This document shows, piece by piece, positions 25,208 through 34,319 of a DNA stretch of 64,000 bases. This stretch comes from AC-49 sp963766605. Lineage in GTDB: Bacteria > Actinomycetota > Thermoleophilia > Solirubrobacterales > Solirubrobacteraceae. How positions within the stretch are numbered: position 1 is the stretch's first letter; each line of letters starts with the position of its first letter. Both the position numbers and the translations under genes were made by a program. A model generated the notes under the pieces. The model worked only from the letters and a program-made list of their open reading frames with translations, searched no databases and was not told the origin of the DNA. The stretch covers positions 1 to 64,000 of the forward strand of contig CAVYAT010000002.1 of the NCBI GenBank assembly GCA_963766605.1, read 5' to 3'.

Positions 25208-27504
25208 CCGGCGGCGAGACGACGATCGTCATCTCCATGCCCGGGGCGTGGAGCTGGCAGATCAGGTGGTAGGTGCCGGGCTTGGTGAACGTGTGGTTGA
25301 AGTCACCGGCGTTGCGCTGGCGGGCGACGAACTTCTCCGGGCCGGAGCGCACGGCCAGGCTGTGGGTCTGCTGGGAGTCCCACTGCCACGACAGCACGGT
25401 GCCCGGCTTGATGTGCAGGACCGGCCGCGCGCCGTGGTCGTAGAACTCGTTGTCGATGACGAAGATGCTGTCGCGCCCGGCCGAGGTCGACAGCTGCTGG
25501 GCCGCCGGCACCGGCGCGGGGACCGGCTTGGGCGGCGGGTTGGCGGCCAGCGCGGCGAGCACCGCCTTGGGGTAGGCGGCCTTCGCGTTGGAGATCAGCT
25601 TGGTCGTGCGCGTGGGCAGGTCGCGCACGTAGATCGCGCGGTTGCCGTCGCTCGCGTCGGGCGACAGGTTCGTCGCCGACGAGACGAACGCGACCTTCGT
25701 GCCGTCGGCCGAGATCGACGGGCTGTCGGACGAGCCATCGGCGGGGAGCTCGCCGCGGCTGACCAGCGTCACCTTGCCGCCGGCGCGCTTCCACGCGACC
25801 ACGCGGCCGGTCGTGCCGTTCATCAGCGTGTAGGCGACGACACGGGCGCCGCGCGACAGCACCGGGTCGAGCACGCCGTCGTCACCGGCGGTCGCGATCC
25901 GCAGCGTGCGACCGGTCTTGAGGTCGTGCAGGAACAGGCCGGCGTGGCGGTGCGCGGCGCCGAGGTTGGCGGCGTCGGACGTGAACGCGATCCAGCGCCC
26001 GTCGGGCGAGATCGACGGGTCCGAGGAGAAGCCGTCGCCGCGCGCGCCGCTGCTCGACGTGCTGGCGACGGTCGTGGTGCCGCGATCGATGTCGGTGACC
26101 AGCACCTGGCTCGTCGCGGCGCCCGCGTCGCCGACCTGCCCGGTCGCCATCGTGTAGACGAGCTTTGACCCGTCGGCGCTCAGTGACGGCTCGTAGGGGT
26201 CGGCGAACGACGGGCTGCCGGCCGGTGCGCCGCGGACCACGACACGCTGGCGGTTGGACGGCAGGTCGGTGACGACGATCACCGTGCGCCCGTTCTGCAC
26301 GGCCTCGAACGCCCCGCGCGAGCCGTTGGCCGCGATCGTCGGGTTGTAGGCCGACTGCGAGTCGACCCCGGCCACCGGGTGGTCGAGGCGCACCTTGGTG
26401 CCGTTCTGGGCCAGGCGGATGCCGATCCGCCCGTAGCGCTTGGCGAAGTTCTGGTTGCCGGGCGAGGACTCGAACAGGATCCGCTTGCCGTCGCCCGAGA
26501 TCGCCGCGTTGTAGGCCGACGTCGGGTCGGGACCGCTGGGACCGCCGTGGGGGAGGCGGCTGACGATCGTGTCGCTGCCATCGTCGAGGTCGGCGCGCAT
26601 GACCGCGATCTCGCCGAGCTTGATCGCGACCGGCAGCTTCTGGCGGTAGTCCTCGTAGGCGACGTGGCGCCCGTCGGCCGAGATCGACGGGTTGGTCGCG
26701 TAGTCGTGCGGCACGGCGATCAGCGCGCCGCGGTAGGTCTGCGGCGGCCCGTTGTAGCGCGCCTGCTCGAGCCACCGCGGGAGCTGGCTGATCTGGCGGG
26801 TGAGCAACCGCTTGGCCTGCGCGGGCGTGACCGCCTTTCCCTGCACGCCGGTGCGGGCGCGCTCGCGCAGCACAGCGATGCTCATCGCCTCGACCTCGCC
26901 GGGCGAGCGCCCGTGCAGGCGTGCGATGGCCAGCGGACTGAGCTCGGCGCGGCGCAGCGCCCGGAACTCGATGTCGGTGACGCCGAAGATGTTCGGGCGC
27001 CTCGCTGGCGATCGCGAACTGGTGCAGCGAGTGGAAGAACAGGTGCTGGGCCAGGTGGCCCTGGGTGATCGTGGCCAGCGCGCGCGACTGCAGCACCGCG
27101 GCACGCGCGTCACCCCATTTCGCGCGCTCGGGCGCGACCAGCGCCGCCGCGAGCTTCTGCGGGTCGGTGTAGCCATGCTTGGCCGCCAGCTCGGCGAGGT
27201 TGTGGTGGTCGTTGCGCAGCTGGTCCCACAGCTGGTTGCGGGTGATGTGCAGCAGCGAATACAGCCGCGTCTCGTCGTAGGGCAGCCAGTGGTTGTAGAC
27301 CCATGCGAACGGCGGCAGCCAGTGCGCGGGAGCGTTGGGCGGCGCGTCGGAGTCGGGCGACTTCGTGACGATCGGGTGGCCCCCGCTGGCACTGACCACG
27401 GCCGCGGTGGTCGTCGCGGTCGTCGATGTGTTCGACGAGGCGCCGCCGCAGCCGGCGACGAGAATCGCCCCCACCCCGATCCAAGCGAGCTTGCGCAGCG
27501 CCAC
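25197..27504 (-). CDS. Lipoprotein with TolB-like propeller and C-terminal cupredoxin (one frameshift)
   Basis: ATG 27504 begins a lipoprotein signal (WIGVGAILVAGCGG, lipobox Cys 19). A helical domain with LYSLLHITRNQLWDQLRNDH follows. At about 26994-26997 one extra base shifts the frame; the sense continues as NIFGVTDIEFRALRRAELSP to 25197. Next come PD40/TolB-like blades (NPSISADGRHVAYEDYRQKL; DPSISPDGRWIAFTSDAANL). The last 110 residues are a cupredoxin with copper ligands in QQTHSLAV and C-x2-H-x4-M (ICQLHAPGMEM). It would be anchored outside the membrane. The joined length is about 770 residues. It is last in a minus-strand operon. Confidence 0.78.
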
Positions 27505-27542
27505 GGGCGACCACGCTATCCGATCGGCTGCGCAGCGGCCGG

Positions 27543-28171
27543 TCAGGCGTCAGCGCGTGCGCTGCCGAGCACCAGCGGCCGGATGATCGGCGGCGCCTTG
27601 CGCAGCTCATCGTGCTCGAGGTCGGCGATCGTGAAGCCCGCGTGCTCGATGTTGGCGACCGTGTCGCGGTTGCAGTTGCAGCCGTGGCCGACCATGCGTT
27701 GAACCCCGTTGAGACGGTCCTGCCAGCGTGCCAGGCCCGGTTCGTCGGCGAGCGCACATGCTCGAGGAAGATCAGCCGGCCGCCGGGCTTGAGCACGCGG
27801 CGGACCTCGGCCAGCGCGCGATCCGGGTCCGCGACCGTGCACAGCACGAGCGTCGAGACGGCGAAGTCGAAGTCGTCGTCGCCGAACGGCAGCGCCTCGG
27901 CCGGCGCGCGTACGACCTTCACCGCGCGTGGTAGCCCGCTCAGCTTGGCCTCGAGCCGGCGGGCCATCGGCTCCTCGGGCTCGGTGATGACGAGCTCGGC
28001 GACCGCGGCCGGGTAGTAGGGCAGGTTGGCGCCCGTGCCGCCGCCGATCTCGAGCACCCGTCCGCTCGTGCGCGCCAGCAGCTCCCGGCGGTGCGGTCCG
28101 ACGATCGCCTTCTCGACCCCGGCCATGACGCGATCGTAGGTCGCGGCGAAGATGTTCCCCCAGAGGCTCAC
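27543..28171 (-). CDS. Class I SAM-dependent methyltransferase (one frameshift)
   Basis: The GTG at 28171 overlaps the preceding stop (GTGA, 28168-28171) and gives SLWGNIFAATYDRVMAGVEK. The SAM-binding motif I is VLEIGGGTGANLPYY, followed by the acidic loop ITEPEEP, then ALPFGDDDFDFAVSTLVLCT and LKPGGRLIFLEHVR. At about 27749-27752 one base is missing, and the sense resumes as ADEPGLARWQDRLNGVQRMV, then GHGCNCNRDT, ending at 27543. The Cys-rich C-terminus is typical of UbiE/COQ5-like phospholipid or thiol methyltransferases. The substrate is unknown. It is coupled to the secreted-protein gene upstream. Confidence 0.8.
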
Positions 28172-29436
28172 CCGTTGCTGAACGTCCCCGGGCACTGCGG
28201 GAAGACCTGTGGGTTGGCGAACGACAGCGAGCCGGTCCGGTTGACCTTGAGGAACATCGCGGCCGGGTCGACGCTCTTGGTGTAGAAGTGCGTGCCGCCG
28301 AACGACACCGTCCCGATGTAGTAGACGATGGCGTTCTTGTTGACACGCGGCTTGCGCAGCGTCACTGCGGCGGTCTTGGCGTTGAACTTCGCCTTGTACG
28401 TGCCCAGCGTCTTGTAGCGGTAGTCGTAGTGGCGCGGGCCGAGCTTGACGCAGCCCACCGGCTTGCGCAGCTTCAGGCTCAGCGTCCCTCCGGCCGCCGC
28501 CTCGGGGAACTGCGGTGTCACGGTGATCTTCGGGCGCGAGGTGAACGGCGAGCTGATCCGCGCCTGGACACGCTGGAAGTCGCTCTTGACGTCGAAGTGG
28601 ATCGGGGCCGACCACGGCGTGCCGGTGATCGTCGAGCTGTACTGGGCGTCGAGCGTCGCCGCGTCGCCGCGCGCGACGCACGTCCACGCGCCCGGACGCC
28701 CGAAGTCCTGCTCGGAGATCTGCTCCGTGCCACCCTGGCTGACGTCCTTGGGCACGGCCAGATCGCCGCTCAGCGAGCCGTCGGCGTTGACGGTCGCGTC
28801 GCGGGCGCAGCGCACGTCGCCGTTGCCGCCCGGCGGGTCGGGCACCTGTACGCCGGAGAACTGCTTGCTCGACAGCGGCTTGTCGCGGAAGACCATCGGG
28901 GCGCCGACGAGCGTCGGCGAGACCAGCCCTCCGACGGTGAAGGTCGTCGTCGTGCTCGCCGTCGTGGGCCCCGGGATCAGGCAGTCACCCGTGCCGCCGG
29001 TCGGCGGGCCGATCCCGACCGTGATCGTGTAGGTGCCGGTGCCGTTGAACTGGACCGCGTAGGGCAGCGCGACGATGTCACCGACGCGGCCGACGTCTCC
29101 GGAGCAGTACGGCGTCGCGTTGTAGGGCTGCACGAGCGTGCCGGGGACGCTGTCGATCCGCAGCGCGACACGCTCTTCGGAGTGCGGATCGCTGGCCGTC
29201 TGGACCGCGTAGCCGATCTCGTAGCCGCCCAGCCAGTCGAGGTTGACCTCGGCCGACAACGCCATCCAGTCGCTCTTGGGGCTGTGATCGGTCGAGGCGG
29301 CGTATGTCTCGCGCACGTAGAGGACCGGCGCCGTGAACGCCGCCGCGGGCGCAACGGCACCGGCCGCGACCACGAGACCGAGTACCACGCCGCGGCGCAC
29401 CGCACGGATGACCACCGTTGGACCGTAGCGCAGCAT
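28168..29436 (-). CDS. Secreted hypothetical protein with Ig-like fold
   Basis: The product has 422 residues. A Sec signal peptide (VVLGLVVAAGAVAPAAAFTA) is followed by all-beta sequence with several cysteines (NATPYCSGDVGRVGDIVALP; GTGDCLIPGP; FGRPGAWTCVARG; LRKPVGCVKLG) and a C-terminal segment like those of other surface proteins in this window. No catalytic motif is visible. The ATG at 29436 overlaps the stop of the HD-GYP/LuxR gene (TGATG), and its own stop overlaps the methyltransferase GTG, so it is embedded in a coupled operon. Function unknown. Confidence 0.75.
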   Translation of the reverse strand: MLRYGPTVVIRAVRRGVVLGLVVAAGAVAPAAAFTAPVLYVRETYAASTDHSPKSDWMALSAEVNLDWLGGYEIGYAVQTASDPHSEERVALRIDSVPGTLVQPYNATPYCSGDVGRVGDIVALPYAVQFNGTGTYTITVGIGPPTGGTGDCLIPGPTTASTTTTFTVGGLVSPTLVGAPMVFRDKPLSSKQFSGVQVPDPPGGNGDVRCARDATVNADGSLSGDLAVPKDVSQGGTEQISEQDFGRPGAWTCVARGDAATLDAQYSSTITGTPWSAPIHFDVKSDFQRVQARISSPFTSRPKITVTPQFPEAAAGGTLSLKLRKPVGCVKLGPRHYDYRYKTLGTYKAKFNAKTAAVTLRKPRVNKNAIVYYIGTVSFGGTHFYTKSVDPAAMFLKVNRTGSLSFANPQVFPQCPGTFSNG

Positions 29437-31031
29437 CACGAGGCGGTGGCGACCTGCTCCGCCGCTCCCGGCTCGGCAAGCAGGCCGTGCTGCATCGCGA
29501 AGAGGCTCGCCGTCGCGCGGTTGGAGGCGTCGATCTTCGCGTAGATGTGCTCGACGTGGTTGCTCGCCGTCTTCGGCGAGATCACGAGCCGCCCGGCGAT
29601 CTCCTTGTTCGACAGCCCGCGCGCGAGCAACCGCAGGACGTCGATCTCGCGTGGCGTGAGCCCGGCCGGCCCCTCGCGGCGGCGCGCCACGCGGTGGCCG
29701 ACCGCGCCGAGCACGGCGTCGGCCGCGTCGCCGTCGAGCCGGCCGGCCGTGACCTCGGCGCGCAGCTGCGCGGCGGCCTCCTGAGGTGTCAGCGCCTCGC
29801 GGTGCGGGCGCGGCTCGGACATCGCCTGATAGACGTTGGCCGCGGCGAGAATCCGCACCGGCCGGCCGATCGCGGCGCCGCTCAGGCCGACCGGGTACCC
29901 CGACCCATCGAGCCGCTCGCAATGGCCCACGGCGATCTGACCGAGCGGCGCGAGCGACGGCGCATCGTGGAGCATGCGCTCGGTCAGGTAGGGATGCATT
30001 CGCACGCGCTCCCACTCGCCGCGGCCCAGCGGACCGCGCTTGTCCCAGATCGCGTTGGAGACGCCCAGCCGGCCGAGGTCGTGGATGAGCCCGGCGCGGC
30101 GCAGGTCCCGGACCTCGCCGTCGGCAGCGTCGAGCCGCCGGGCCGCCTCGGCGGCGAGCTCGGAGACGGCGCGCGAGTGGCCGAGCGCGTAGGGCGACTT
30201 GACGTCGACGAAGTCCGCAATCGCTTCGAGCGCGCCGTCGAACCGATCGCCGGTCAGCGTCACCGCGAGCGACGGCTCGGCGTCGATGACGGCGTCGAAC
30301 GCCTCGACCTCGTCGAGCCCGCCGAACAGATCCTCGCCGTGGTCGCAGACCAGCGCGCACAGCGCCGGATCGAAATGCCTGCCCGAGCGTTCGCGGGCCA
30401 GCTGCTGCGCTGCCGGTACGCCGCCCAGCCGGTGGGCGACCTCGGCGTACTCGGCAAGCGCCACGATGCGGGCGACGATCGAGATCTCGTCGCCCTTGCG
30501 ACCGTCGGGCAAGCCGTGTCCGTCCCATCGCTCGTAGGCGCAGCCGAGGGCGATCGCGACCTCGTCGGGCAGCGCGAGCCTCTGGGCCAACGACGCCGCG
30601 ATCGCGGCGTGGTTCCCGAGCACGTCGTTGTCCATGTCGTGGCGTCCGCTGATCGCAAACGCGAGGCCGACCCGCAGCCGGTGCAGCGGCGGGTTGCCCC
30701 GCCCGCCGATGTGGCGCACGGCCGCGACCGCGCCGCCGACGCTGCGCATGTCGTGGTCGTACTTCATCGACTTGACCGCGATGTCGTCGCCGAACCACTT
30801 GGCCTGCTCGTGGGCATCGGAGTGGCAGCCGACGTTCACGAGCAGGGCCGTGTAGTAGACGGCGGCGCGCTGGGCCTCGGCGAGCTGGAGCTCGTCGGCG
30901 AGCCGCAGGGCGATCAGGCACTGACGCAGGACGTGTTCCATCGGCTGACCGAAGCCGAGGTCGATCCCCAGCGACAGTGCCGCGACCAGCTCCGCGAGAC
31001 GGACTCGCGACCGATCCAGCTCGGTGGTCAC
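29436..31031 (-). CDS. Tandem HD-GYP phosphohydrolase-like protein with C-terminal LuxR DNA-binding domain
   Basis: The product has 531 residues. Residues 280-400 form an HD-GYP domain: H317-D318 in LIHDLGRLGV, H346, then H370-C371-E372 and GSGYP ending at 380, where the usual second His of HHE is Cys. Residues 55-205 look like an earlier, decayed copy (CAYERWDGHGLPDGRKGDEI, with the first HD lost). Residues 456-505 are a LuxR helix-turn-helix (LTPREIDVLRLLARGLSNKE). It may couple cyclic di-GMP or another nucleotide to transcription. The start is a GTG at 31031, one base beyond the glycosylase stop. Confidence 0.88.
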   Translation of the reverse strand: MTTELDRSRVRLAELVAALSLGIDLGFGQPMEHVLRQCLIALRLADELQLAEAQRAAVYYTALLVNVGCHSDAHEQAKWFGDDIAVKSMKYDHDMRSVGGAVAAVRHIGGRGNPPLHRLRVGLAFAISGRHDMDNDVLGNHAAIAASLAQRLALPDEVAIALGCAYERWDGHGLPDGRKGDEISIVARIVALAEYAEVAHRLGGVPAAQQLARERSGRHFDPALCALVCDHGEDLFGGLDEVEAFDAVIDAEPSLAVTLTGDRFDGALEAIADFVDVKSPYALGHSRAVSELAAEAARRLDAADGEVRDLRRAGLIHDLGRLGVSNAIWDKRGPLGRGEWERVRMHPYLTERMLHDAPSLAPLGQIAVGHCERLDGSGYPVGLSGAAIGRPVRILAAANVYQAMSEPRPHREALTPQEAAAQLRAEVTAGRLDGDAADAVLGAVGHRVARRREGPAGLTPREIDVLRLLARGLSNKEIAGRLVISPKTASNHVEHIYAKIDASNRATASLFAMQHGLLAEPGAAEQVATAS

Positions 31032-31032
31032 C

Positions 31033-31578
31033 TCACGCCTTGGTCTTGGACCACTCCGCCTTGTGGATGCGCTTTGCCGCCTGGTAGTCGGTCAGGGCCT
31101 GGGCCGAGTCGACGTCGCCGAGCGTCGGGTGTGGCGGGACGAGCTCGTCGGCGAGCGCCAGCCCGTAGCGCTTGGACAGCACGGCCGAGATCGACTTGAC
31201 CTTCATCTCGCCGAAGCCCGGCAGCGCGGTGAGGTTCGCGCGCAGCTGCGCGCTGTCGGCGGCGTCGGTCCAGACGCGCGCCGCGTCGCCGTCGTAGCGC
31301 TCGTCGATGTGCACGGCGAGGTCGTGGACGCGCTTGGCCATCGCGCCCGGGTAGCGGTGGATCGCCGGCTTGTCGCGGAAGACCGTGTCGAGGTCGGCCG
31401 CTGCGAGTGTCGCCGCGTCCAGGGCGCCCAGCCGCTCGCGGATCTCCAGCGGCCCGGAGAACGCCTTCTGGACCGACACCTGCTGATCTAGGGCGAAGCC
31501 GACCAGCAGCGCCATCGGATCGCTCGCGATCAGCTCGTTGGCCTCATCGGACTCGGTGAAGTACAGGCGCTCGGGCAT
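31033..31578 (-). CDS. HhH-GPD-type base excision DNA repair protein
   Basis: The product has 181 residues. ASDPMALLVGFALDQQVSVQ at the N-terminus and the helix-hairpin-helix LTALPGFGEMKVKSISAVLS are typical of short actinobacterial HhH-GPD glycosylase-like proteins. The motif is followed by LADELVPPHPTLGDVD, where an Asp may serve as the catalytic residue. It lacks an iron-sulfur cluster. It would excise damaged bases; the lesion is unknown. The ATG at 31578 is the natural start. It is the first gene of the operon with the HD-GYP/LuxR regulator, unless the flavin reductase 35 bases upstream joins it. Confidence 0.87.
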   Translation of the reverse strand: MPERLYFTESDEANELIASDPMALLVGFALDQQVSVQKAFSGPLEIRERLGALDAATLAAADLDTVFRDKPAIHRYPGAMAKRVHDLAVHIDERYDGDAARVWTDAADSAQLRANLTALPGFGEMKVKSISAVLSKRYGLALADELVPPHPTLGDVDSAQALTDYQAAKRIHKAEWSKTKA

Positions 31579-31613
31579 GTGCGGATCGTAACGTCGCGCC
31601 AGTGGCCGGTCCG

Positions 31614-32171
31614 TTACGCCGCCGCGGCGGCCGCGGCCAGAGCGCGCAGCGCCTCGGCCAGCTGCTCGCGCACGGCGGGGTCGGCGATCAGCCCGTCCTC
31701 GCCGATGTCGTCGCGCGAGAGCGGGATCCGCCGGCACGCCGCCGCCACGACGGGCGAGCCGGTGTAGCCGAGCGTCGTCTCCAGGCCGGCGATCGCGCCC
31801 TCGCCGCCCTGCGGCGCGGCGGGCCCGCTGACGTTGACCCACGCGCACGCCATCCCGTACGTCTGGCCGCCGCCGACCGTCCAATCGAGCAGGTTCTTGA
31901 ACGACCCCGGCAGGCCGCCGGCGTACTCGGGGGTGCAGAACAGGATCGCGTTGTGCGCGGCGATCGTGGCGCGCATCCGGGCAACAGCGGCCGGCGGTTC
32001 GCCGTCCGCCGGGTCGTCGTCGGGATCGAAGTGCGGCAGCTCGCGCAGCTCGTCGTACAGCGTCGTCTCGATGCCGTCCGGCGCGGCCGCGGCAGCCGTG
32101 CGCAGCAGCGCGGTGTTCGTGGATCCATCCCGCAGGCTGCCCGACACCAACAGGATCCCAAAGCCGCTCAC
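31614..32171 (-). CDS. NADPH-dependent FMN reductase family protein
   Basis: The product has 185 residues with a flavodoxin-like fold. GILLVSGSLRDGSTNTALLR is the FMN phosphate-binding loop, followed by LPHFDPD and the signature ILFCTPEYAGGLPGSFKNLL. Such enzymes reduce FMN, quinones or chromate with NADPH in the cytoplasm. The GTG at 32171 is chosen because it starts one residue before the first strand. The start faces the GST-like gene on the other strand across only 25 bases, so the promoters must overlap the coding ends. Confidence 0.88.
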   Translation of the reverse strand: MSGFGILLVSGSLRDGSTNTALLRTAAAAAPDGIETTLYDELRELPHFDPDDDPADGEPPAAVARMRATIAAHNAILFCTPEYAGGLPGSFKNLLDWTVGGGQTYGMACAWVNVSGPAAPQGGEGAIAGLETTLGYTGSPVVAAACRRIPLSRDDIGEDGLIADPAVREQLAEALRALAAAAAAA

Positions 32172-32196
32172 GGATCGAGATTGACACAATTGCCTT

Positions 32197-32922
32197 GTGC
32201 CCGACACGCCGACCATCGTTCTGCACGGCCACCCGATGTCGCATCCGTGCCGCGCGGTGCAGGAGGCGCTGATCCTCAAGGACGTGCCGTACGAGATCCA
32301 CAGCGTGATGCCCGGGCCGGCGATGGCGGCAATCTACGGCGAGGGTCGCACGACCGTCCCCGGGGTCCACATCGGCGACGAGCAGGTCCATTCGTCGGTC
32401 GCGATCATGCGCCGGCTCGAGGAGCTCGTGCCCGACCCCGTCCTCTACCCGGCCGACACCGTCGAGGCGGTGCGCGCCGCCGAGGAATGGGGCGACGGCG
32501 AGCTGCAGGACCTCGGGCGCAGGCTGTCGTGGGGCGCGCTGCGCTTCCGCCCGCAGGACTCGGGCACCTACCGCGGCCACGGCGAGCTCGATCCGGCGCG
32601 GATCGACCGCACGCTCGAGTTTCTGCCCATGGTCTGGGCGTACCACAAGATCTCCGCGGTCCGGCTGGCCGAGGATCTCGCCGGGCTGCCGACGATCCTC
32701 GACGAGGCCGATGGCCTGATCGCCGACGGCGTGATCGGCGGCGACCAGCCCAATGCGGCCGACCTGCAGATCGGGGCGTCACTTCGCGTGCTGACGACGA
32801 TCGGCGACCTCGGGCCGATGTTCGACGGGCGCCCGTGCGAGGAGCTGGCCCACCGCTGGTTCGCGCACTGGGATGGCCACGTGGCGCCGGGCGCCTACCC
32901 CGCTTCGGTGCTGGGCGCGTGA
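32197..32922 (+). CDS. Glutathione S-transferase-like protein (thioredoxin-fold N-terminal domain)
   Basis: The product has 241 residues. The N-terminal thioredoxin fold (IVLHGHPMSHPCRAVQEALI, with a cis-Pro segment TTVPGVHIGDEQVHSSVAIM) is followed by an all-helical C-terminal domain ending in CEELAHRWFAHWDGHVAPGA. Actinobacteria usually lack glutathione, so the thiol partner may be mycothiol or none. GTG 32197 is the first codon of the fold. Its stop shares a base with the GTG of the DHA2 transporter gene at 32922, suggesting co-translation. Confidence 0.82.
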   Translation: MPDTPTIVLHGHPMSHPCRAVQEALILKDVPYEIHSVMPGPAMAAIYGEGRTTVPGVHIGDEQVHSSVAIMRRLEELVPDPVLYPADTVEAVRAAEEWGDGELQDLGRRLSWGALRFRPQDSGTYRGHGELDPARIDRTLEFLPMVWAYHKISAVRLAEDLAGLPTILDEADGLIADGVIGGDQPNAADLQIGASLRVLTTIGDLGPMFDGRPCEELAHRWFAHWDGHVAPGAYPASVLGA

Positions 32923-34319
32923 GCCACAACGGCCACGCCGCGACCAACGGCCACCCGCCGGTCGCGCCGCTGGCACCGAACGACCGCTACAAGTGGATCG
33001 CGCTGTCCAACTGCACGCTCGGCGTGCTGCTGGCGACGCTCGACGCGTCGATCACCCTGATCGCGATGCCGTCGATCTTCCGCGGCATCCACCTCGACCC
33101 GCTGATCCCGTCCAACAGCTTCTACCTGCTGTGGATGATCCTCGGCTACCTCGTCGTCACCAGCGTCCTGATCGTCAGCCTCGGCCGGCTCGGTGACATG
33201 TTCGGGCGGGTCAAGATGTACAACCTCGGCTTCGTCATCTACACGGCGGCGTCGCTGCTGCTGACGATCGACTGGCTGACGGGCCGCGAGGGTGCGACCT
33301 ACCTGATCGTCTTCCGGATCGTCCAGGGGATCGGCGGCTCGTTCCTGCTCGCCAACTCGGCGGCGATCCTGACCGATGCGTTCCCGGCCAACCAGCGCGG
33401 AATGGCGCTGGGGATCAACAACATCGTCGCGGTCAGCGGCACGTTCATCGGCCTTGTGCTCGGTGGGCTGCTGGCGCCGATCGACTGGCGTCTGGTGTTC
33501 CTGATCTCGGTCCCCGTCGGGCTGTTCGGGACCGTGTGGGCCTATCTGAAGCTGCGCGAGCTCAGCACGCCGCGCGCAGCAAGCATCGACTGGTGGGGCA
33601 ACGTCACGTTCGCGCTCGGCCTCGTGCTGATCATGATCTCGGTCACCTACGGGATCCGCCCGTGGAACGGGCACGCGACGGGCTGGGGCAGCCCGCGGGT
33701 GCTCGCCCTGCTCGTTGCGGGGGCCGCGCTGCTGGCCGCGTTCACGGTCATCGAGCGGCGCGTGCGGGACCCGATGTTCAACCTCAAGCTGTTCAAGATC
33801 CGCGCCTTCTCCTTCGGGTCGCTGTCGACGTTCCTGGCCTCGGTCGCCCGCGGCGGACTGATGTTCATCCTGATCATCTGGCTGCAGGGCATATGGCTGC
33901 CCCAGCACGGCTACAACTTCGAGGACACGCCGCTGTGGGCGGGCATCTACATGCTGCCGCTGACGTTCGGGCTGCTACTCGTCGGGCCGATATCGGGCTA
34001 CCTGTCGGACCGCTACGGCGCGCGGCCGTTCGCGACCGGCGGCATGCTCGGCTCGGCGCTGGGCTTCGTGGCCCTGAGCCGGCTGCCGACGGACTTCAGC
34101 TATCCCGAGTTCGCGGTGATCCTGTTCTGGCTTGGGGCGATGATGGGTCTGTTCATCTCCCCCAACCGCGCGGCGGTGATGAACAGCCTGCCGGCCCAGG
34201 ACCGCGGCGCCGGCGGCGGGATGAACCAGACGTTCCAGAACTCGGCCCAGGTCCTGTCGATCGGGATCTTCTTCAGCCTGATGATCCTCGGGCTCGCATC
34301 GACGTTGCCCACGCTATGA
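32922..34319 (+). CDS. MFS transporter, DHA2 family (C-terminus displaced by frameshift)
   Basis: The intact frame codes for 465 residues. After a soluble N-terminus it has helix 1 (TLGVLLATLDASITLIAMPS), motif A-like LGRLGDMFGRVKMY, VFRIVQGIGGSFLLANSAAI, and further helices to FFSLMILGLAST. It stops abruptly at TGA 34317-34319, but the family's last loop and final helices are encoded directly downstream in other frames (34316-34703). A whole protein would be about 590 residues with 14 helices. It exports drugs or metabolites by proton antiport. It is coupled to the GST-like gene, which may act on the same compounds. Confidence 0.87.
   Translation, partial: SHNGHAATNGHPPVAPLAPNDRYKWIALSNCTLGVLLATLDASITLIAMPSIFRGIHLDPLIPSNSFYLLWMILGYLVVTSVLIVSLGRLGDMFGRVKMYNLGFVIYTAASLLLTIDWLTGREGATYLIVFRIVQGIGGSFLLANSAAILTDAFPANQRGMALGINNIVAVSGTFIGLVLGGLLAPIDWRLVFLISVPVGLFGTVWAYLKLRELSTPRAASIDWWGNVTFALGLVLIMISVTYGIRPWNGHATGWGSPRVLALLVAGAALLAAFTVIERRVRDPMFNLKLFKIRAFSFGSLSTFLASVARGGLMFILIIWLQGIWLPQHGYNFEDTPLWAGIYMLPLTFGLLLVGPISGYLSDRYGARPFATGGMLGSALGFVALSRLPTDFSYPEFAVILFWLGAMMGLFISPNRAAVMNSLPAQDRGAGGGMNQTFQNSAQVLSIGIFFSLMILGLASTLPTL

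Noticed and set aside
28168..30921. Single 917-codon minus-strand frame
   Set aside because: Only the last 422 codons, from ATG 29436, look like protein; the rest is an out-of-frame reading of the HD-GYP/LuxR gene.
32172..32196. TTGACA in the 25-base divergent gap as a -35 box
   Set aside because: It lies only 11 bases before the plus-strand GTG, leaving no room for a -10 element and spacing; the promoter for either gene cannot be placed with confidence.
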